NCBI GenBank assembly: GCA_034178705.1
Contig: JAXFQY010000116.1
Coordinates: 1 to 35,109, forward strand
Length of the DNA: 35,109 bases
Origin: RUG12395 sp034178705
GTDB taxonomy: Bacteria > Bacillota > Clostridia > Oscillospirales > CAG-272
Direction of reading: 5' to 3'
Part shown: one piece after another, positions 1-7,638 of the stretch
How positions within the stretch are numbered: the stretch's first letter is position 1
Layout of the letters: each line of letters begins with the position of its first letter
Position numbers and translations under genes: made by a program
Notes under the pieces: model-generated
The model's database searches: none
The model's input: only the letters and a program-made list of their open reading frames with translations
Told to the model about the DNA's origin: nothing

Positions 1-21
1 ACCTGCTCTTGACCCCGCGCC

Positions 22-72
22 GCTTTTGCAGTCTCCACTCGGGGCTTCGCCCCTCCTTCCGACTGCAAAAGC
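22..72. repeat. Long inverted repeat with nested hairpin
   Basis: Two perfect 12-base arms, GCTTTTGCAGTC (22-33) and GACTGCAAAAGC (61-72), flank an inner hairpin GGGGC-TTC-GCCCC (41-53). On the plus strand the outer arm runs into TTTT, so it could terminate a plus-strand gene lying left of the window; on the minus strand, downstream of folD, no U-run follows. It could equally be a repetitive extragenic palindrome. The rest of 1-159 holds AT-rich sequence with T-runs and no gene that I can support. Confidence 0.6.
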
Positions 73-159
73 TTTTAACTAAACTCGTTACTTCTTTTTT
101 TATTTTTTAGTCTCACATCATTGACAAAACTACAGTTTTTCGGATTTTTTGCTTCTTTC

Positions 160-1035
160 TTACTCTTTTTCCGTCTTTATTTTAGACCGTTCCGATGCTT
201 CTGCCGCCCGCAGCGTATTCCGGAGAAGCATGGTAACCGTCATCGGACCGACCCCGCCGGGTACAGGCGTCAGATAAGAAGCAACCGGCGCAACAGCGTC
301 GAAATCCACATCGCCGCACAGCTTTCCGTTTCCGTCCCGGTTCATACCGACATCAATAACAACAGCCCCCGGCTTCACCATGTCCGGCGTAATCATCCCG
401 GCACGTCCGACGGCGGAAACAAGAATGTCCGCCTCCCGCGTTACCGCGGCAAGGTTTTTCGTCCTGCTGTGACAGACCGTAACGGTCGCATCGGCGGCAA
501 GAAGAAGCAGTGCCATCGGCTTTCCGACGATATTGCTCCGCCCTACCACGACAGCGCGTTTTCCTGCCGGATCGATCCGGTAATATTTCAGCAATTCCAT
601 GACACCAGCAGGCGTACAGGGCAGAAAAACAGCTTCTCCGAGGTTAAAGAGCAATCCTGCGTTTACCGGGCTGAAACAGTCCACATCCTTTTCCGGCGCG
701 ATAGCGCGGATTATCCGCCGCTCGGACAGCCCCGCAGGCAGCGGAAGCTGCACAAGGATTCCATCGCAGCCGGGATCGGCGTTGTACTGCTCCACCTTGG
801 CAAGCAGCAGGTCCTCGGTCGTATCCTCCGGAAGAATCACAACTTCAGAATGAATTCCGACCTCGTCGCACGCCCGCTGCTTGTTGCGTACATAAACGAC
901 ACTCGCCGGGTCCTCTCCGACCCGGATTACCGTCAGCTTCGGAGCTCTGCCGGTGCGCTCCGAGAAGCTCTTCACTTCCCTTGCCGTTTCCGCACGCAGT
1001 GCGGCGGAAACCTCCTTACCGTCTATCCGTGTCAT
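160..1035 (-). CDS. folD: Bifunctional methylenetetrahydrofolate dehydrogenase/cyclohydrolase FolD
   Basis: Cytosolic one-carbon enzyme that oxidises 5,10-methylene-THF to methenyl-THF with NADP and hydrolyses it to 10-formyl-THF. The 291-residue protein has the usual FolD length. Visible motifs, in order: YVRNKQRACDEVGI with the catalytic Tyr/Lys, DGILVQLPLP, PCTPAGVMELL, the Rossmann segment VVVGRSNIVGKPMA, and the C-terminal PGGVGPMTVTMLLRNT. The start at 1035 is preferred because AAGAGG lies six bases upstream; an ATG at 1041 is possible. A longer reading frame to 1257 runs through lgt and would add a basic, non-homologous tail, so I reject it. The start lies inside the 3' end of lgt (20 bp overlap), which indicates translational coupling as the last gene of the ymfF-ymfH-lgt-folD operon. 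Confidence 0.96.
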   Translation of the reverse strand: MTRIDGKEVSAALRAETAREVKSFSERTGRAPKLTVIRVGEDPASVVYVRNKQRACDEVGIHSEVVILPEDTTEDLLLAKVEQYNADPGCDGILVQLPLPAGLSERRIIRAIAPEKDVDCFSPVNAGLLFNLGEAVFLPCTPAGVMELLKYYRIDPAGKRAVVVGRSNIVGKPMALLLLAADATVTVCHSRTKNLAAVTREADILVSAVGRAGMITPDMVKPGAVVIDVGMNRDGNGKLCGDVDFDAVAPVASYLTPVPGGVGPMTVTMLLRNTLRAAEASERSKIKTEKE

Positions 1036-2056
1036 GCTCATCCTCTTTCTTATCGTTCTGGTTCTGAACGTCTTTAGAATCCTCTCCGCCGTCTTTTTCC
1101 GGAGACGGCGCCGCCTTTCCGCCTTTTTGCGCGTCACTGTCTGCGTTTTTTTTCGCGGAACGCCGCGACTCCTCGGCGGCAAAGCGCTCTTCACAGCCGG
1201 AGGGCGCATCCAACCGGAGTGCAGGAATGCGATCCGCCACCCTGCGTCCGACGGCAATCAAAACAAGCCCGACGACAAAACAAACGCCGGCAATCAGCTG
1301 CGAAACACGGATTCCTGTATTTCCGAGATACAAACTGTCGGTGCGCAGCCCCTCAATGAAGACACGCCCAAGCCCGTACCAGGTAAAATACCCGAGAACA
1401 ATTTCCCCATTGAACTTTTTCTTTTTATAAAATGAATACAGAAGAATAAAGCCCAAAAGGTTCCAGAGTGATTCATAGAGGAAAGTCGGATGATAATAGT
1501 GAATCACCGCATTTTCGGAATACCGGAGACCCATCCGGCAGAAAACATCGGTCTCTCCGCCGTGCGCTTCCCCGTTCATGAAATTGCCCCAACGCCCGAT
1601 TGCCTGCGCAAGAATCACGGAAGGGGCGACCGCGTCCATAAATTTCGGAATGTTGACATGCCGCACCAATCCAAAAACAAGAATCGTAAGAGCGCCCGCG
1701 ATCACAGCGCCGTAAATCGCAAGGCCCCCATTCCAGATTGCCACAATGTTTTTAATCGAACCCCAAAGGTTCTGCCAGAAGGTTCCCCCGTGCTCAATAA
1801 AGCCGCCGTAGAAAACAACATAGTACAAGCGGGCACCGACAATTCCCATTAACACGGTCACCATCGCAATATCAAAAAAGGTATCCTCGTCGATATGCTC
1901 GTATCTGGCACGCACCCGTGCCGTCAGGTAAGCACAGATAATCCCCAAGGTAATAAGGATTCCGTACCACATGACGTCTTTGCCGAAAACCGTAAACGCC
2001 ACCGGATCAATCCAGAATTCGTCAATCCCGAGACCGGGAAAAGAGATGCCGTTCAT
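1016..2056 (-). CDS. lgt: Prolipoprotein diacylglyceryl transferase Lgt
   Basis: Integral membrane enzyme that transfers diacylglyceryl from phosphatidylglycerol to the lipobox cysteine of prolipoproteins. The 346-residue product shows the family pattern: N-terminal WYGILITLGII helix, GARLYYV, GGLAIYGAVIAG, the Lgt signature IGRWGNFMNGEAHG, PTFLYESLWNL and GLGRVFIEGLRTDSLYLG, then a last membrane segment. After about residue 275 comes a hydrophilic, Lys/Glu/Asp-rich tail of some 70 residues with no known role, making it longer than most Lgt proteins. Its ATG overlaps the TGA of ymfH (ATGA). The window encodes at least eight predicted lipoproteins that would be its substrates. Confidence 0.96.
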   Translation of the reverse strand: MNGISFPGLGIDEFWIDPVAFTVFGKDVMWYGILITLGIICAYLTARVRARYEHIDEDTFFDIAMVTVLMGIVGARLYYVVFYGGFIEHGGTFWQNLWGSIKNIVAIWNGGLAIYGAVIAGALTILVFGLVRHVNIPKFMDAVAPSVILAQAIGRWGNFMNGEAHGGETDVFCRMGLRYSENAVIHYYHPTFLYESLWNLLGFILLYSFYKKKKFNGEIVLGYFTWYGLGRVFIEGLRTDSLYLGNTGIRVSQLIAGVCFVVGLVLIAVGRRVADRIPALRLDAPSGCEERFAAEESRRSAKKNADSDAQKGGKAAPSPEKDGGEDSKDVQNQNDKKEDEHDTDRR

Positions 2057-3381
2057 TGATCTTCCTCCTCTGCTTCGTTTTGCTCCTCATCTTCCGAAGG
2101 GACGTTCAGGCGGTCAATCACCGCCATTGCCGCGTAGCGCTCGTCAAAAAGCTCGGAAAGGAGCGCTTCGGCATCCTCAGGGGTAACAGCGCGCAACACC
2201 GCAGCATATTCAAACGGGTCACAGCCAAGCAGCGCACAGTCCAACATCAGCTCACAGATCTCCTCGGAGGAGTTGTAGGCCTGTACCAGATCGGAAAGCT
2301 GTGCCTTCCGGATCCGGGCGAAGGCCTCTCGGTCCACCCCGGTCCGCTTCACCGTATCAATTGCCGCAATCACCTCACGGTAAACCGCTTCCGGATCCTC
2401 CGCAGAGCCCTGCACATAGGCAAATTCCAGATCGTCATAATTCAGAGAGGATGCGGCAATGCGATCCGCCAGATTGGTCTGCAGCATTTTTGCATAAAAC
2501 GGGGAGGTTTCGCCGAAGAGCAGCTCTGACAGCACCGAGAGCGTCAGAGAGCGATGCAGGAGCTCCGGGGCGGTTTTCCCGCGTATATCGTCCTTAAAGC
2601 CGATCGCAAAGAGGGGCTTGGCAACACACATACGCTCCGTTCCCCTGTGCGCACGGACGCTACGCTCCTCCTTCGGTCTGCTGCGTTCGATCGTCTCGGT
2701 CGGGCGGTCGGGAACCAGCCCATCGCAAAGCGAAGAAACCTCCTCCGGTGCAAACGCTCCCGCCGCGACAAGAATCATATTGTGAGGTGCATAAAAGGTG
2801 TTGTAGCAGCGATACAACAGCTTGTCGGTGATCTGTGCGATCGATTCGACAGATCCCGCGATATCCTCCGAGATCGGATGATTCCGGTAGAGGAGACGGG
2901 TAAGCAGACGGAAGCGCGCACGCGACGGACTGTCCAGACCCATTTTGATCTCCTCACCGATGATTCCCTGCTCTTTTTTCACCGTTTCCGGAGTAAAGTA
3001 CGGGTCGTATACAAATCGCAGAAGCTCTCCCAGACATGCGGCGTGATCCTCCGTGGAGGAAAAAAGATAGGCTGTTCGATCAAAGGTCGTATAGGCATTG
3101 CTGTTTGCGCCGTGCAGCGCAAAGCGCTCAAAGGTATCCGATCCGTCGCTGTTTTCAAAAAGCTTATGCTCCAAAAAATGCGCAATGCCTTCCGGAACCG
3201 GCTGCGGCGTTGCGCCGTTCGTTCCGAAGCAATTGTCAAAGGAGCCGTACCGTGTCGCCAGAATGGCATAAGAGGTCGCCAGCTTGTTCGGCATCACATA
3301 GACCTCAAGGCCCGAACGATGCCGGAAGCGGAAATACTCCTCATCCAGATACGGATCGTATTTTCGGATTATCCCGTTCAT
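2053..3381 (-). CDS. ymfH: M16-family zinc metallopeptidase, YmfH type
   Basis: 442-residue member of the pitrilysin/M16 fold, probably cytosolic. The inverted zinc motif HxxEH is intact (HFLEH, His68, Glu71, His72), and the downstream metal-binding Glu lies in the GEEIKM segment near residues 142-147, the spacing expected for M16. It overlaps the upstream M16 gene by four bases, so the two are likely co-translated and may form an active/inactive pair. In Bacillus subtilis the equivalent ymfF-ymfH pair sits next to ymfI, and public annotation links the family to EF-P 5-aminopentanol modification. That role is carried over from family naming and nothing here proves it. The tail is very acidic. 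Confidence 0.88.
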   Translation of the reverse strand: MNGIIRKYDPYLDEEYFRFRHRSGLEVYVMPNKLATSYAILATRYGSFDNCFGTNGATPQPVPEGIAHFLEHKLFENSDGSDTFERFALHGANSNAYTTFDRTAYLFSSTEDHAACLGELLRFVYDPYFTPETVKKEQGIIGEEIKMGLDSPSRARFRLLTRLLYRNHPISEDIAGSVESIAQITDKLLYRCYNTFYAPHNMILVAAGAFAPEEVSSLCDGLVPDRPTETIERSRPKEERSVRAHRGTERMCVAKPLFAIGFKDDIRGKTAPELLHRSLTLSVLSELLFGETSPFYAKMLQTNLADRIAASSLNYDDLEFAYVQGSAEDPEAVYREVIAAIDTVKRTGVDREAFARIRKAQLSDLVQAYNSSEEICELMLDCALLGCDPFEYAAVLRAVTPEDAEALLSELFDERYAAMAVIDRLNVPSEDEEQNEAEEEDQ

Positions 3382-4682
3382 AGCCGAACCTCCTCAGCCG
3401 TTTTGTCTCCCGACAGAAAATAAAGGGTATCCGGTGTGATCTGCCGCGCGGCAAACGCCGTCTCTTCTGCCGTCAGGGAAGCAATCCGGTCAGAGAGCGC
3501 ACGCGGCGTATCCGAAACACCGCAAAGACGGCGCACAAGGTCAAAAGAGGAAAGAAAACGCGGGGAGTCCGAGCCGGAAAGAATTGAAGCGCAAAGCGAT
3601 TTTTTGGCAATCGTCAGTTCGTCGGAACTGAACTCTCCTTTTCCCGTCTTTTCCAGCATTTCGGAAATGGCGCGGTAGGCGGGTGCCAGATTTTTCGCGT
3701 CGATCCCCGCATAAACAAGGACAGCACCGAGTATACCGCGATAACTGCTGCTGCAGGAATAACAAAGATTCAGCTTTTCCCGGACATAGAGAAAAAGCTT
3801 CGCAACCGGGGACCCTCCGTACAGCTCGTTTGCAAGCAGCACCGCGGCGTAATCCCGTTCAGCGGAAACCGTGCACGGAGCACGGTAGCCGATCACAAGC
3901 TTTCCCTGCTGAAGCCCGTCCATGGTTTCGAAAACGCGGCGTTCCTTGTTCTTCGGCAGAAGCAGATGCGGCACGGAAGGAAGGAAAGGCTCTGCCGCCG
4001 TCCGGCTCTGCCCGGCAAAAAGATCCTCCGCGGTGCGCTGCGCCCGGTCCGGAGCAGAAGAGCCGATAAAGGTCATCTCCACAGGGCGTCTCGTCACGGT
4101 GTCGCGCCAGAAATCCGAGAGCTCCTTTGCCGTCAGCGCGGGAATATCCTCTGCATATCCCAGTTCCGGAATTGCCGCGGGAGTACCGCAAAATAATTCC
4201 TCACTCAGCCGGCGTACGGCATACGTACCCTTTTCGTTGATTTTTGCCGCAATCTCGTCGGCAAGCCTCCGCTTCTCGCTTTCCGTATAATCACATCGGA
4301 AAACACCGTTCTCGGTCACCGGAAAAAAGATAAGACGCCGGAGCAGATCCAGCACCCCTGCTCCGATTGCCGTTCCGTCCTCCGAGAATCGGTCTGCAAG
4401 AGAAAACGCAGTGAAAGAGAGGACAAGCGTCTCCCCATAAGCTCTCGTTTCCGCGAAAAGATCGGCTCCGTAAAGCTCCGCCAGCCTGGCGGAGATTCTG
4501 TCAAGGGAAGGATACCCCTCACAACCACGGGCGAGAATGCTCCGGACCAGCGCGGCACGCACCGCATTCTCCCGCGTCAGCGGCAAAAGGAAGCCGACCG
4601 AGACAAACTCGGTCTTGAAGCGGTCCGTCATCAGGCAATTAACCCCGATCCTTCCGGGCAGCTCCCTTCTGTTCATTTTCAT
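3378..4682 (-). CDS. ymfF: M16-family inactive subunit, YmfF type
   Basis: 434-residue M16-fold protein lacking HxxEH; the corresponding region reads ARGCEGYPS, so it is presumably a non-catalytic partner of the downstream YmfH-type protein. A C-terminal M16 half is visible (GYRAPCTVSAERDYAAVLLANELYGGSPVAKLF, split here only for description: GYRAP, then LANELYGGSP). The start at 4682 has GGAGG four bases upstream. An ATG at 4676 is an alternative, and the longer frame to 4727 lacks a ribosome site. It is the first gene of the operon that continues through ymfH, lgt and folD, transcribed from the promoter at 4773-4801. Confidence 0.84.
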   Translation of the reverse strand: MKMNRRELPGRIGVNCLMTDRFKTEFVSVGFLLPLTRENAVRAALVRSILARGCEGYPSLDRISARLAELYGADLFAETRAYGETLVLSFTAFSLADRFSEDGTAIGAGVLDLLRRLIFFPVTENGVFRCDYTESEKRRLADEIAAKINEKGTYAVRRLSEELFCGTPAAIPELGYAEDIPALTAKELSDFWRDTVTRRPVEMTFIGSSAPDRAQRTAEDLFAGQSRTAAEPFLPSVPHLLLPKNKERRVFETMDGLQQGKLVIGYRAPCTVSAERDYAAVLLANELYGGSPVAKLFLYVREKLNLCYSCSSSYRGILGAVLVYAGIDAKNLAPAYRAISEMLEKTGKGEFSSDELTIAKKSLCASILSGSDSPRFLSSFDLVRRLCGVSDTPRALSDRIASLTAEETAFAARQITPDTLYFLSGDKTAEEVRL

Positions 4683-4772
4683 GATTCCTCCGTAAATCCG
4701 GAACTGACCGGATCCTAAGTAGAGCAAAGTATGCAGAACAGCCGTTCTTGTGACGGTTCCGCATTGCTTTTT

Positions 4773-4801
4773 ATTATAGCACGGCCGAGAGCAATTGTAA
4801 A
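4773..4801 (-). promoter_or_regulatory. Sigma-A promoter of the ymfF-ymfH-lgt-folD operon
   Basis: Minus-strand -35 TTTACA (4801-4796), spacer of 17, and a consensus -10 TATAAT (4778-4773). The predicted start near 4766 gives an untranslated leader of about 85 bases before the ymfF-type start. Confidence 0.75.
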
Positions 4802-4827
4802 TATCAAACGGAATTTTGCAAATCGAT

Positions 4828-4860
4828 GAAAAAACGGGCCCCGGTAAAGATCCGGAGCCC
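4828..4860 (-). terminator. Intrinsic terminator after the small spore genes
   Basis: Minus-strand stem GGGCTCCGG/CCGGGGCCC (one G-U pair, 7-base loop) followed by TTTTTT. It sits directly after the 4877-5125 gene and just upstream of the ymfF promoter. Confidence 0.85.
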
Positions 4861-4876
4861 TGTTGCCGAGTGCCGT

Positions 4877-5125
4877 TTACCGGTCTGCGGCAAACTTCTG
4901 CTTGGCGGCATCAATTTTCTGCTTTTCCGCCTGCTCAGCAGGATACCAGCCCTTTTCGGACATTTTCCGATAAATCTCATTCTGCATGCAAAGCGTGTCG
5001 TTCAGAGCCTGAGAAAAAGCGCTGTGCACATCCGGCGTTGCGGACTCAATCGCTCCGTGCATCATCAGATCGCATGCCCCTTTGGTCGAGGTGAGGATAT
5101 TGTCCATAATCAGCTTATCATCCAT
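4877..5125 (-). CDS. Small CotF-like spore coat protein
   Basis: 82 residues, helical. It begins MDDKLIMDNILTSTKGACDL and later has HSAFSQALNDTLCMQNEIY and KMSEKGWYPAEQ. This layout (dimetal-free helical bundle, NDTLxMQxEIYxxMxxKGWY) is characteristic of CotF/YhcQ-type spore proteins in Clostridia. GGAG lies seven bases before the ATG. It follows the 60-residue partner by 15 bp and both are read from a sigma-G-like promoter, so forespore expression is inferred. The assignment rests on motif memory; a structural role in the spore is likely, and no enzymatic activity is implied. Confidence 0.78.
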   Translation of the reverse strand: MDDKLIMDNILTSTKGACDLMMHGAIESATPDVHSAFSQALNDTLCMQNEIYRKMSEKGWYPAEQAEKQKIDAAKQKFAADR

Positions 5126-5140
5126 GTTTTGTTCTCCTTT

Positions 5141-5323
5141 TTATTGCTTACTCAGCAGACTGTAAAACCGATCGAAGCTCTGCTGATGCTTTGTGCAAAG
5201 CTCCTGAACAAAATTCTTCAGTTCCCCATCCTGAAGCTGCGAGGCAAAGTTCATGCAGCAATCTTTCATCTGCTTTTCATGCCCGAGGGCATCTTCAATA
5301 TACAGCAATTCTTTCGGTGACAC
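5141..5323 (-). CDS. Small CotF-related spore protein
   Basis: 60-residue protein with a GTG start preceded by AGGAGG (six-base spacing). It reads as one helical hairpin with a Cys-Cys pair in KDCCMNFASQLQD and HQQSFDRFYSLL at the C-terminus, typical of the short partner encoded next to CotF-domain proteins in spore formers. It is first in a two-gene operon and lies 50 bp below the sigma-G-like promoter. I recognise the type and not a specific named protein. Confidence 0.72.
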   Translation of the reverse strand: MSPKELLYIEDALGHEKQMKDCCMNFASQLQDGELKNFVQELCTKHQQSFDRFYSLLSKQ

Positions 5324-5372
5324 GGTGTACCTCCTAATCTTTTCTTGCTCCGTTTTCCCGGAACATCAAAGA

Positions 5373-5402
5373 TAGTATGACACGTGTTTTCCTTTTTATT
5401 CC
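5373..5402 (-). promoter_or_regulatory. Forespore sigma-G-type promoter
   Basis: Minus-strand GGAATA (5402-5397), spacer of 17, CATACTA (5379-5373). The published Bacillus sigma-G consensus is about TGAATA-N17-CATACTA, so 12 of 13 core bases match. No good sigma-A hexamers overlap it. It lies 50 bp above the GTG of the spore gene pair. Confidence 0.68.
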
Positions 5403-5412
5403 GAAATAAGAG

Positions 5413-5436
5413 GGCAGGACACTCCTGCGTCCTGCC
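5413..5436 (-). terminator. Terminator-like hairpin after the ABC operon
   Basis: Perfect 8-bp stem GGCAGGAC/GTCCTGCC with an 8-base loop, then CTCTTATTT on the minus strand. The U-run is broken, so termination may be partial; it lies 20 bp past the ATPase stop and just upstream of the sigma-G-type promoter. Confidence 0.6.
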
Positions 5437-5455
5437 GCTCCCTTAATGGCATCCG

Positions 5456-6115
5456 CTACCGAAGATAACCGTCCGAAAGATGGAAAACGCTATCCGCTTC
5501 TGCCGCGATTTCCTCTGCATGAGTCACCACGATCACGCACCGGTGTTGCTCATGCGCATAGTTCTGCATCAAAGCAAGAATATTTCTGCTGTTTGCATTG
5601 TCCAGATTTCCGGTCGGTTCATCCGCAAGCAAAACATCCGGTTCCGACGCAACGGCGCGCGCCACGGCAACCCTTTGCTGCTCCCCTCCCGACAGTTCTG
5701 TCGGGCGTTTTCTGTGCAGGGATTCGGGAAGACCGACCTGGAGCAGCAGCTCCGCAGGGAATGACCCTTTCCGTTTTTCAGATCCCGCAACCTCCAAAGC
5801 GAGGCGAACGTTCTCCTCCGCTGTCAGATGGCGCAGAAGGTTAAAGGACTGGAACACAATTCCGACATGCTCGCGCCGGTAGACGGTCGGATCCAAAGAG
5901 CAAAGATCGGTCTGGCGAAACAGGATCCTGCCACTCAAAGGCTTGTCAAACGCCGCAAGCAGAGAAAGAAGGGTAGATTTCCCTGACCCGCTTCTGCCTG
6001 TCAGCGCATGGAGCTTTCCTTCTTCGAAAGAGAGGCTGACCCCGTTCAAAGCATGGGTAACACCGCTCTTGGAACGGTAATCGTAGAATACATTTTCGGT
6101 CTCCAGGATCTTCAT
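5456..6115 (-). CDS. ABC transporter ATPase, MacB/LolD-like family
   Basis: 219-residue nucleotide-binding subunit. Walker A GRSGSGKST (about 40-48), Q-loop VFQSFNLL, signature LSGGEQQRVAVARA, Walker B DVLLADEPTGNLD and the H-loop in VVVTHAEE are all intact. The QSFNLL and GNLD wording is typical of ATPases that pair with FtsX/MacB permeases and drive mechanical transmission or peptide/lipoprotein movement. The start at 6115 is chosen because AGGAGG lies six bases upstream and its ATG overlaps the TGA of the upstream permease; the frame to 6193 has neither. It is the last gene of an operon with two permeases and two lipoproteins. Substrate unknown. Confidence 0.93.
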   Translation of the reverse strand: MKILETENVFYDYRSKSGVTHALNGVSLSFEEGKLHALTGRSGSGKSTLLSLLAAFDKPLSGRILFRQTDLCSLDPTVYRREHVGIVFQSFNLLRHLTAEENVRLALEVAGSEKRKGSFPAELLLQVGLPESLHRKRPTELSGGEQQRVAVARAVASEPDVLLADEPTGNLDNANSRNILALMQNYAHEQHRCVIVVTHAEEIAAEADSVFHLSDGYLR

Positions 6116-7638
6116 GAGTCCCCTCCTCCCTTCATTATGTTTTTTGTCACCTGTCCGATTGGAATCGGAAGAGCACACAGGAAAGCGCCGCACCAGGTCA
6201 CAAGCAGGCCAAGACAGCTTTGCAGGGATACCCGATATTCGATTCTGACCCCTGCATTCCGGTAAAGGGCTATCGCCTGCGTCAGACGGGCGCGGATTGC
6301 CTCGCTGTTTTTCATAAAATCAACCGTCGCAGACAGATTTTCAAGCGTTTTTTCCGTGTCTGCCAACAGCAAGCGATTCACAAGGGCACAAATGGCATTT
6401 CCGAACAGTTCTCCGGCAAGAAGACCGCTCAAAATGCCGAGCAGAAGAACCGTCCCGCTTTCTGCGGCAAGGCGCAGAACAATCCGCCAGGAGCGAAGCC
6501 CGAGGGCGCGGAGCACAGTCGCCTCTTCCCCCCGTTTTCGCTGTGCGTACCAAAGATAAAGCAAAACCAACAGAAGCCCGAGCAGCGCGGCAGTCCCCGT
6601 AAGTACCGCAACAAAGGAGCGTACGCCGGCAATTTGTGACACGGCAAATTTGTAGTCGTAATCGTCCGCGGTAATCAGGTAATTCTCCGTTTCCAATCCG
6701 TCTGCAACCAAACGGGAGATTGCCTTCCCTGCCTCCGAAGGATCCGGCAGAGAGATCCGAAGCTTCCGATACCCGATCGTGTCCGCCGGAGTTCCGGAAG
6801 GATCCGAGCTTGCAAAGGAGTAAAGTTCAGTCCATTCCTCCGTACCGCAAAGAACCACAGGGGAAAAAGCGGGACCGGAGTAATACCCTGCCACCGGCAG
6901 TACAAGGGGGGTTCCCGGATTTTTCAGCAAGGACACATATTCCGCAAGCAGATGTACAGGAACAGTGAAGCCGGTTTCGGTTTCCTGAACATTCCAGCCC
7001 CGAAGATCGTACCACCCGAAAACGAGAGCCGCCGGCTCCCCAAGCTGCCGGTATACACTTTCGGAAAGCAGAAGTCCGTCCCCGAACTTCCTCCCTTCGC
7101 GGAAAACCGTCCGAAGCTCCCCGTCTGCATACGGAACAGCCTCCGACAGATAAGCCTCATCGGTGCAGGCAACGATCTGCAGATAATAACACGGCAGCGG
7201 GCGTCTCAGAGACTCATCGTACAGCAGGGTTCCGCCGATACGAAACGGCTTTCCCGTTTCAAGACAGGCAAGAAGCTCTGCATAGGCCTCCGCCGTACAA
7301 ATCTGATTGGTTTCAAAGCTATACGGATTGGAAAATCCGTCAACTGCGCCCTCTCTCTCCGAAGAGTGAAGAAGGGAAAACACGTCGCTGTCCAGCCGTT
7401 TTTCATTCCGATTCACGATCTGAACTTTTCCCGTTTCGTCTCTTTCCCGCTCCAGTCGCTCCTTCAGCGTAACCGTCAGAGTAACGTCGTACCGATCTTT
7501 CAGCTGCTCAATCGCCGTGTCACAGGAATTCCGCACCGAAAGGCAAAGCAGAAAAAGAAAAACACAGATCGCAGCCGACAGACCAAGCGGTAAATAGATG
7601 CCCGGAAGACGCCAAAGATTTCGGAATACCTGTTTCAT
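6112..7638 (-). CDS. FtsX/MacB-type ABC permease (subunit 1)
   Basis: 508 residues: one N-terminal membrane helix (about 12-35, LPLGLSAAICVFLFLLCLSV), a large extracytoplasmic domain of about 320 residues, then a C-terminal FtsX domain with three membrane helices (SFVAVLTGTAALLGLLLVLL, a second beginning AAESGTVLLLGILSGLLAG, and a last one near the C-terminus). Between the first two lies the cytosolic coupling segment QRKRGEEATVLRALGLRSW. AGGAGG lies four bases before the ATG at 7638, which overlaps the preceding TGA; the ORF upstream to 7959 is out-of-frame noise inside the other permease. It probably forms a heterodimer with the 7635-9005 product. Confidence 0.88.
   Translation of the reverse strand: MKQVFRNLWRLPGIYLPLGLSAAICVFLFLLCLSVRNSCDTAIEQLKDRYDVTLTVTLKERLERERDETGKVQIVNRNEKRLDSDVFSLLHSSEREGAVDGFSNPYSFETNQICTAEAYAELLACLETGKPFRIGGTLLYDESLRRPLPCYYLQIVACTDEAYLSEAVPYADGELRTVFREGRKFGDGLLLSESVYRQLGEPAALVFGWYDLRGWNVQETETGFTVPVHLLAEYVSLLKNPGTPLVLPVAGYYSGPAFSPVVLCGTEEWTELYSFASSDPSGTPADTIGYRKLRISLPDPSEAGKAISRLVADGLETENYLITADDYDYKFAVSQIAGVRSFVAVLTGTAALLGLLLVLLYLWYAQRKRGEEATVLRALGLRSWRIVLRLAAESGTVLLLGILSGLLAGELFGNAICALVNRLLLADTEKTLENLSATVDFMKNSEAIRARLTQAIALYRNAGVRIEYRVSLQSCLGLLVTWCGAFLCALPIPIGQVTKNIMKGGGDS

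Noticed and set aside
121..1077. Plus-strand open frame of 318 codons
   Set aside because: Antisense to folD, composition biased to Arg/His/Pro as expected of a shadow frame.
1042..1257. N-terminal extension of folD
   Set aside because: It runs through lgt in another frame, gives a basic non-homologous sequence and exceeds the normal FolD length.
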